Source: an uncultured Paracraurococcus sp.
GTDB taxonomy: Bacteria > Pseudomonadota > Alphaproteobacteria > Acetobacterales > Acetobacteraceae
NCBI GenBank assembly: GCA_903896535.1
Contig: CAITYE010000230.1
Location: forward strand, 1-43,482
DNA: 43,482 bases
Direction: 5' to 3'
The position numbers and the translations under genes are program-made. The stretch's first letter is position 1; every line of letters begins with the position of its first letter. The notes under the pieces are model-generated. The model did not search any database. It had not been told where the DNA came from and saw nothing but the letters and a program-made list of their open reading frames with translations. Below are positions 37,980 to 43,482 of this stretch, piece by piece.

Positions 37980-39098
37980 ATGTCGAGCACAGAAACACCG
38001 ACCCCGCCGCCATTACCGAGCGCAACCGATCAGTACGCGACCGTGCGGCTGGTCGAACGCGCGGTCATCCTGCTGCTGCTTGCCCTGCTGCTGGTGGGTG
38101 TGCTCCGGGTGTTGGAGCCCTTCGCGATCGCCATCCTGTTCGGTGGCTTCCTGGCGATCGGTACCTGGCCCCTGCGGAACTGGCTGGTGGGGCGCGGCCT
38201 ACCCCGCCCCGTCGCCGCCGGGGTGCTGTTGATCGCCCTAGTGCTGCTGGTGGCACTACCGGTGGTTATCCTTGCCCCTGGCCTCAGCGGCCAGATCCGC
38301 TTTGGCTCAAGCTTGGCGCGGGACTGGCTGGCGCACGCGCCGGTGGTACCCCCGGACTGGTTGCGCAATCTGCCCTTGGCCGGCGAACGGGCCGCGACAC
38401 TCTGGCCGCAGTTGCGAGAGGCGCAGATCAATTTCCGCGAACTCCTCTCGCCCTATGCCGGGACAATCTCCGAGACGCTGATCGCCCTGGCGGGTGGCGT
38501 GGTGAACAGCTTGGTGCAGATCCTGCTCGCGATGGTGGTCGCCACCGCCTTCTGGGCACATGGCGAAAAAATAGCCGCGAACCTCAAGGATGTCGCCCTA
38601 CGGCTAGGAGGGCCAACTGCGGCAACGGCGCTGGATGCCGCTGGCGGTGCGGTGCGGGGCGTCGCCTGGGGGGTGGTCGGCACGGCGGTATTGCAAGGCG
38701 TTCTGCTCGGCATCGGGCTCTGGATCGCCGGGGTGCCCGGGGCGACGTCGCTCGGCTTCCTCGGCTTCGTCTTCTCGCTCTCGCAGGTGCTCGGGCCGCT
38801 GGTGATCCTGACCTGGCTGGGAGCCGCCTGGTGGCTTTACACCAGCGGCACGGTAGGCTGGGCGATCTTCATGGTGCTCTGGGGCATCGTGCTGGTCTCG
38901 GGCAGCGACAGCGTGGTCCGCCCGCTGCTGATCAGCCGCAGCGTGGCGATGCCGATGACCTTGATCATTCTTGGTGTCTTCGGCGGGCTGATCGCCTTCG
39001 GCTTTCTTGGCATGTTCGTCGGGCCGGCGCTGCTGGCGGTGGGGCATGCGCTGATGAAATCCTGGCGGCACCTGCACGCACCCACACCGGCCGTCTGA
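37980..39098 (+). CDS. AI-2E family transporter
   Basis: LVERAVILLLLALLLVGVLRVLEPFAIAILFGGFLAIGTWPL...SLGFLGFVFSLSQVLGPLVILTWLGAAWWLYTSG...FLGMFVGPALLAVGHALMKSW. Confidence 0.88.
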   Translation: MSSTETPTPPPLPSATDQYATVRLVERAVILLLLALLLVGVLRVLEPFAIAILFGGFLAIGTWPLRNWLVGRGLPRPVAAGVLLIALVLLVALPVVILAPGLSGQIRFGSSLARDWLAHAPVVPPDWLRNLPLAGERAATLWPQLREAQINFRELLSPYAGTISETLIALAGGVVNSLVQILLAMVVATAFWAHGEKIAANLKDVALRLGGPTAATALDAAGGAVRGVAWGVVGTAVLQGVLLGIGLWIAGVPGATSLGFLGFVFSLSQVLGPLVILTWLGAAWWLYTSGTVGWAIFMVLWGIVLVSGSDSVVRPLLISRSVAMPMTLIILGVFGGLIAFGFLGMFVGPALLAVGHALMKSWRHLHAPTPAV

Positions 39099-39105
39099 TC
39101 CCGGC

Positions 39106-39801
39106 TCAGGACGCGGCGCGTAGCCCGGGCGGCGGCTCCCGCTTCAGCGCTGCGAGTTCGGACCGCAGCGCGGCCAGTTCGCCACGCAGCGCCTCAATCT
39201 CATCGCCCACCGGGTCGCAAGGGGGATCAAGCAGCCCATAGCCCGGACTGGCCGCGGCACCACGCACCGGTACCACGCGCTGTTCCTGTGGCGGGCGGGC
39301 GGGCATGGCAATCACGGTCTCTCGTGCCGCAACATCGCCGGTGACCACGGCATTGGCGCCGATCCGCGCCCCATCGCCGACGCTCAGCGGGCCGAGCACC
39401 TGCGCGCCGGCGCCGATCGCCACGCCATGGCCGATAGTCGGGTGGCGCTTGCCGCCGGGCCCGACCTTGTTGGCCAGGGAAAGACCGCCGAGCGTGACGC
39501 CATGATAGATCAGCACATCATCGCCGATCTCCGCCGTCTCACCGATCACCACGCCCATGCCATGGTCGATGAAAAGCCGCCGGCCGATCCGGGCGCCGGG
39601 ATGAATCTCGATGCCAGTCAGCAAACGGCCGAGATGCGAGATCATGCGCGCCACCGCTTTCAGGCGCAGCCGGTAAAGGGCGTGCGAAAGGCGATGCAGC
39701 AGCACCGCGTGCAGCCCGGCATAACAAGTAGCGGCCTCGACCCAAGTGGGCCGGGCCGGATCGCGGGCGCGGATCGTACGAATGAGTTCGAAGAACTCCA
39801 T
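39106..39801 (-). CDS. cysE: Serine O-acetyltransferase
   Basis: [43 protein letters not shown]...[36 protein letters not shown]; left-handed beta-helix hexapeptides. Confidence 0.95.
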   Translation of the reverse strand: MEFFELIRTIRARDPARPTWVEAATCYAGLHAVLLHRLSHALYRLRLKAVARMISHLGRLLTGIEIHPGARIGRRLFIDHGMGVVIGETAEIGDDVLIYHGVTLGGLSLANKVGPGGKRHPTIGHGVAIGAGAQVLGPLSVGDGARIGANAVVTGDVAARETVIAMPARPPQEQRVVPVRGAAASPGYGLLDPPCDPVGDEIEALRGELAALRSELAALKREPPPGLRAAS

Positions 39802-39810
39802 ACTGACAGT

Positions 39811-40845
39811 CTACTCCAGCCAGGGCGGCACCGGGAGTCCACGCTCGCGCAGGAATTCCGGGTTGAACAGCTTGCTCTGATAGCGCGCGCCGCCGTCACA
39901 GAGGATGGTGACGATGGTGTGGCCGGGCCCAAGCTGGCGCGCCAGTTTGATCGCCGCCGCGACATTGACCCCGGCCGAGCCGCCGACGGAAATGCCCTCA
40001 TGCTGTTGCAGATCGAAGACCTGCGCCAAGGCGGTCGGGTCATCGACCTGCACGGCATCGTCGATGTAGTCCCGGCCATGGATCAGATTGCCCGGCGCGG
40101 CAGAGGCCTGGCCGATACCCTCGGTGATGGAATTGCCTTCGGCTTTCAGCTCGCCGGTCTTGATCCAACTGTAGAGCCCGCTGCCCATGGGGTCTGCCAG
40201 CACAATACGGATTGCCGGGTTACGGGCCTTGAGCGCTCGAGCAACGCCGCTCAGCGTACCGCCGGTGCCGCAGGCGCAGGTGAAGGCATCAAGCCGCCCG
40301 CCGGTCTGCGCCCAGATCTCCGGGCCAGTGGTCGCTTCATGAACCGCGGCATTGGCGAGATTGCCGAACTGGTTGGCCCAGATCGCCGGCTCCCCCTTGG
40401 CCTGCAATTCCTCGGCAATGGCGCGGGAGACGTTCACATAATGCCCGGGGTCGCGCAGCGGCTTCGGATCGACAAGCCGGAGATCGGCACCGATCATGCG
40501 CAGAAAATCCAGCTTCTCCCGGCTTTGGGTCCGGGGGACGATAATGATCGAGCGATAGCCCCGGGCATTGGCGACGAGCGTCAGTCCAATGCCGGTATTG
40601 CCCGCCGTGCCTTCCACCACGATCCCCGGCTTGCCCGGGGTCAGCAGGCCGCGCGCCTCGGCATCCTCGATGATGCCGAGGCCAGCGCGGTCCTTCACCG
40701 AACCGCCGGGCTGCATGAACTCGGCCTTGCCAAGGATCTCGCAACCGGTCGCTGCGCTGGCGCGGCCAAGACGGATAAGGGGGGTATGGCCGATGGCGCC
40801 TATCAGGCCCGCCACCACGCCCGAAGTGCCCGGGTCTGCTGTCAT
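39811..40845 (-). CDS. cysK: Cysteine synthase A (PLP-dependent)
   Basis: LGKAEFMQPGGSVKDRAGLGII, VVEGTAGNTGIGLTLVANARGY, FTCACGTGGTLSGVARALK. Confidence 0.93.
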   Translation of the reverse strand: MTADPGTSGVVAGLIGAIGHTPLIRLGRASAATGCEILGKAEFMQPGGSVKDRAGLGIIEDAEARGLLTPGKPGIVVEGTAGNTGIGLTLVANARGYRSIIIVPRTQSREKLDFLRMIGADLRLVDPKPLRDPGHYVNVSRAIAEELQAKGEPAIWANQFGNLANAAVHEATTGPEIWAQTGGRLDAFTCACGTGGTLSGVARALKARNPAIRIVLADPMGSGLYSWIKTGELKAEGNSITEGIGQASAAPGNLIHGRDYIDDAVQVDDPTALAQVFDLQQHEGISVGGSAGVNVAAAIKLARQLGPGHTIVTILCDGGARYQSKLFNPEFLRERGLPVPPWLE

Positions 40846-40979
40846 CGATACTCTCCCTGGAAGTGATCTGCGGCCGGATTGCGCCAAGACTCAAGGGGGT
40901 GATGCGTACGGCACCTCTATTTCATTCTTAAGAATACAAATGACACGCCAAAAGACTTGACCAAGGGCGATGAAAACAG

Positions 40980-40994
40980 GAACATAAAGTGAAC
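40980..40994 (+). promoter_or_regulatory. LexA operator (SOS box), GAAC-N7-GAAC
   Basis: gaacataaagtgaac: perfect direct repeat GAAC-N7-GAAC, 13 nt before the imuA ATG at 41008. Confidence 0.85.
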
Positions 40995-41007
40995 AATTCG
41001 ACACGCC

Positions 41008-41760
41008 ATGACCCCTCCTCCCCCCCCTGCTGACCACGAGACGGACACCCCCACGGCACCAGGCCTCGACCAGGCGGCGCTCATCGCAGCACTGCGAGCG
41101 CGCATCGCCCGTCTCGACCGCAGTGCGGCGCCTGCGCATGGCAGCTTGCCACTCAGCCCGGCGATCGATGCCGCCTTGCCGGGTGGCGGCTTGGCGCGTG
41201 CCGCTCTGCATGAGGTGTTGGCCGAGGAGCCGGGCGCGGCGGCCGGTTTCTGCGCCCTGCTATTGGCACGCGCCGGCGGCACGGTGCTGTGGATCGCACC
41301 CGAGCCGGATGCCTGGCCGCCCGGCCTGGCCCGCTTCGGCCTCGCGCCAGCCGATCTGGTCCTGGTGAAGGCGCCACGCCGCGCCGAGGCGCTATGGGCC
41401 ATGGAGGAGAGCCTGCGCTGCCCCGGCGTCGCCGGCGTCCTGCTGCTGGCCGAGACGGTGGAAATGACCGCGGCGCGGCGGCTGCAATTGGCGGCCGAGG
41501 CAGGAGGCGGGATCGGCCTGCTGCTGCGCCCGGCCGGCAGCGTAGACGCCGCGACAGTGGCAATGACGCGCTGGCGCGTCGATGCGCTGCCCGGGGCTGG
41601 CGGGGCGCAGGCGCTGGGCGATCCACGCTGGCGGCTCAGCCTGGAACGCGGCCGTGGTGCCCAGCCGCAGAGCTGGGACGTGACCTGGCGGGTGGCGACC
41701 GAGCGCCTGGAGGTGGACGGGATGGCAGCGCTGCGCTCGCTGCCTCGGCGCCGCGCCTGA
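41008..41760 (+). CDS. imuA: ImuA-like mutagenesis cassette protein
   Basis: LPLSPAIDAALPGGGLARAALHEVLAEEPGAAAGFCALLLARAGGTVLWIAPEPDAWPPGLARFGLAPADLVLVKAPRRAEALWAMEESLRCPGVAGVLL; followed directly by imuB. Confidence 0.92.
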   Translation: MTPPPPPADHETDTPTAPGLDQAALIAALRARIARLDRSAAPAHGSLPLSPAIDAALPGGGLARAALHEVLAEEPGAAAGFCALLLARAGGTVLWIAPEPDAWPPGLARFGLAPADLVLVKAPRRAEALWAMEESLRCPGVAGVLLLAETVEMTAARRLQLAAEAGGGIGLLLRPAGSVDAATVAMTRWRVDALPGAGGAQALGDPRWRLSLERGRGAQPQSWDVTWRVATERLEVDGMAALRSLPRRRA

Positions 41761-43340
41761 TGCGCCGCCGCTGCTGCCGCACGCCGCGCCTCGATCTGCC
41801 GCCATCGCCGGGTGCGGTGCCCATGGCAACACCGCTGGCCATGCCGAGCCTGCCCCGCGGCCGGCGCATTGCCGCGCTCTGGCTGCCTTTCGCCGCACTG
41901 GAACGGCGGCGCCTGACCGGCCCGGCTGCGCTCTGGGCGGCGGTGAGCGGACGGCATCTCATCACCGCCGCCACGCCCGCTGCCCTCGCCGCCGGGATCA
42001 GCCCTGGCCAGGCACTGGCCGATGCCACCGCCATCCTGCCCGAACTGCTGCTGCAGCCCGCCGATCCGGACGGCGATGCCGCCTGGCTCCGCCGGCTCGG
42101 ACGTTGGGCGCATATGCTCACGCCGTTGCCCGCGCTTTATCCGCCGGATGGGTTGCTGCTCGATGTTACCGGATTGGCGCACCTGCATGGTGGCGAGGCC
42201 GAGTTGCGGGCGGCGCTGCTCAGCCGCTTCGACCGCGCGGGACTGACCGCCCGCATCGCCATCGCCGGCACCACGGACGCCGCCGCCGCCCTGGCCCGTG
42301 CGGGCGGGACAGAGATCGTACCGGCGGGCGGGGAAGCCGCGGCCCTGGCCCCCTTGCCGCTCATCGCGCTGCGCCTGCCGGCAGCGCAGATCGCCGCGCT
42401 ACACCGGCTTGGGCTGCGGGAAATCGGCGCATTGCTGGCGCAGCCGCGGGCGCCCTTGGCGCGCCGCTTCGGCACAGCGCTGCTGGCGACACTGGACGCC
42501 GCGACCGGCGTTCGGCCACGCCCGCTGCAACCGCTGCGCCCACCCGCCGAATTCCTCGCCACACGCGACCTCGCCGAGCCGATCACCACCCGCCTGGCGA
42601 TCGAGACCGTGCTGGCTGCACTGCTGGTGACGCTCTGCGCGCAGTTGCGGGCGGCCGAGCGCGGAGCACGGCGGCTACTGCTACGGGCCTGGCGAGTTGA
42701 TGGCACGGTGCAGGCGATCGCGCTTGGCACCGGCCAGCCGGCGCGCGCGCCACGCCACCTCGCGCGGCTGTTTCAGGAAAAGCTCGATCAGCTGGACCCT
42801 GGCTTCGGCTTTGAACGGCTCACCCTGGAAGCCCGCGTTACGGCGCCCATGGTGGCAGCCCAGGCCACGCTGCCGGGCGAGGATGGGATAGCGCCGGAAA
42901 GCCGCTCCCAGGCCCTGGCCGAACTGCTCGACCGCCTCAGCCAACGCCTGCCGGTCTGGCGCCTTGCCCCGCGCGCCGGGCATTGGCCGGAACGCGCCGT
43001 CGCCCGCGTCGGGCCCTTCGAGGCCATCCTCCCGCCTGCGAATTGGCCCGGCCCGGCACCACGGCCGATCCGTCTGCTGCGCCGGCCGCTCCGCCTCTCG
43101 GCCGTTGCGCTGCTGCCGGATGCACCGCCTTCGCTGCTGCGGTTGGGTGCGACAAGCTGGCGCGTGGCGCGCGCCGAGGGGCCGGAGCGGCTCGCCCCCG
43201 AATGGTGGCGCGACCGTCCGGATCGCCCCCCGCGCGACTATTATCGGGTGGAGCTCGGCTCCGGCGCCCGGCTCTGGGTGTGTCGTGCCGGACCGCCGGG
43301 CGAGGCGGCGCCCTGGTGGCTGCATGGCCGCTTCGCCTGA
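41760..43340 (+). CDS. imuB: ImuB, catalytically inactive Y-family DNA polymerase homologue
   Basis: [70 protein letters not shown]...[18 protein letters not shown] overlap with imuA. Confidence 0.93.
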   Translation: MRRRCCRTPRLDLPPSPGAVPMATPLAMPSLPRGRRIAALWLPFAALERRRLTGPAALWAAVSGRHLITAATPAALAAGISPGQALADATAILPELLLQPADPDGDAAWLRRLGRWAHMLTPLPALYPPDGLLLDVTGLAHLHGGEAELRAALLSRFDRAGLTARIAIAGTTDAAAALARAGGTEIVPAGGEAAALAPLPLIALRLPAAQIAALHRLGLREIGALLAQPRAPLARRFGTALLATLDAATGVRPRPLQPLRPPAEFLATRDLAEPITTRLAIETVLAALLVTLCAQLRAAERGARRLLLRAWRVDGTVQAIALGTGQPARAPRHLARLFQEKLDQLDPGFGFERLTLEARVTAPMVAAQATLPGEDGIAPESRSQALAELLDRLSQRLPVWRLAPRAGHWPERAVARVGPFEAILPPANWPGPAPRPIRLLRRPLRLSAVALLPDAPPSLLRLGATSWRVARAEGPERLAPEWWRDRPDRPPRDYYRVELGSGARLWVCRAGPPGEAAPWWLHGRFA

Positions 43341-43482
43341 GTTGTCCCGCTTCGCCGAACTCGCGGCGCTCTCCAACTTCTCCTTCCTCGAAGGTGCATC
43401 GCATCCGGAGGAGTTGGTCGCGCAGGCCGCCGCGCTGGGCCATGCGGCGATCGGCATCGCCGACCGCAACAGCTTCGCCGGC
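43324..43482 (+). CDS. dnaE2: Error-prone DNA polymerase DnaE2/ImuC, N-terminal PHP domain start (truncated by window)
   Basis: [53 protein letters not shown]; typical DnaE2 N-terminus, overlapping the imuB end. Confidence 0.92.
   Translation, partial: MAASPELSRFAELAALSNFSFLEGASHPEELVAQAAALGHAAIGIADRNSFAG

Noticed and set aside
1-43482. CRISPR arrays, tRNA/rRNA, transposases or phage genes
   Set aside because: No regularly spaced repeats, tRNA-like T-arm sequences or mobile-element proteins seen in the sequence or ORF track by eye; a tRNAscan/ISfinder run would be decisive.

Overview
This looks like a high-GC alphaproteobacterial chromosomal window, most like Acetobacteraceae/Rhodospirillales by gene content (inference, no search run). 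About 41 coding genes are supported. There is no sign of phage, transposon, CRISPR, tRNA or rRNA. Left to right: an MFS transporter (cut by the window edge); a catabolic-looking block (TctC/Bug binding protein, nitroreductase, MBL hydrolase, FAD monooxygenase, VOC protein, DszA/NtaA-type flavin monooxygenase); an RluA-type pseudouridine synthase; an RND efflux pair with a cupin; a DHA2-type MFS and a quinone oxidoreductase; a decayed TctC remnant; CaiB-type CoA transferase, M20 amidohydrolase and TTC38-like TPR protein; FAH and SMP-30 proteins; a calpain-type C2 protease downstream of a GT39-like membrane protein; hydantoinase/oxoprolinase B and A; an orphan ModA-like protein; an exported carboxymuconolactone-decarboxylase-like protein; TauE/SafE; then moaE, moaD, lipoprotein, pgsA, uvrC; a folB / FolM-like SDR / folB pterin triad; an AI-2E transporter; cysE and cysK; and a LexA-controlled imuA-imuB-dnaE2 cassette (dnaE2 cut by the edge). 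The items most worth a second look are the pterin triad, whose SDR carries the D-X12-Y-X3-K catalytic spacing of pteridine reductases, the calpain-like protease, the TctC pseudogene, the perfect LexA box, and the near-zero spacing at every convergent gene pair.
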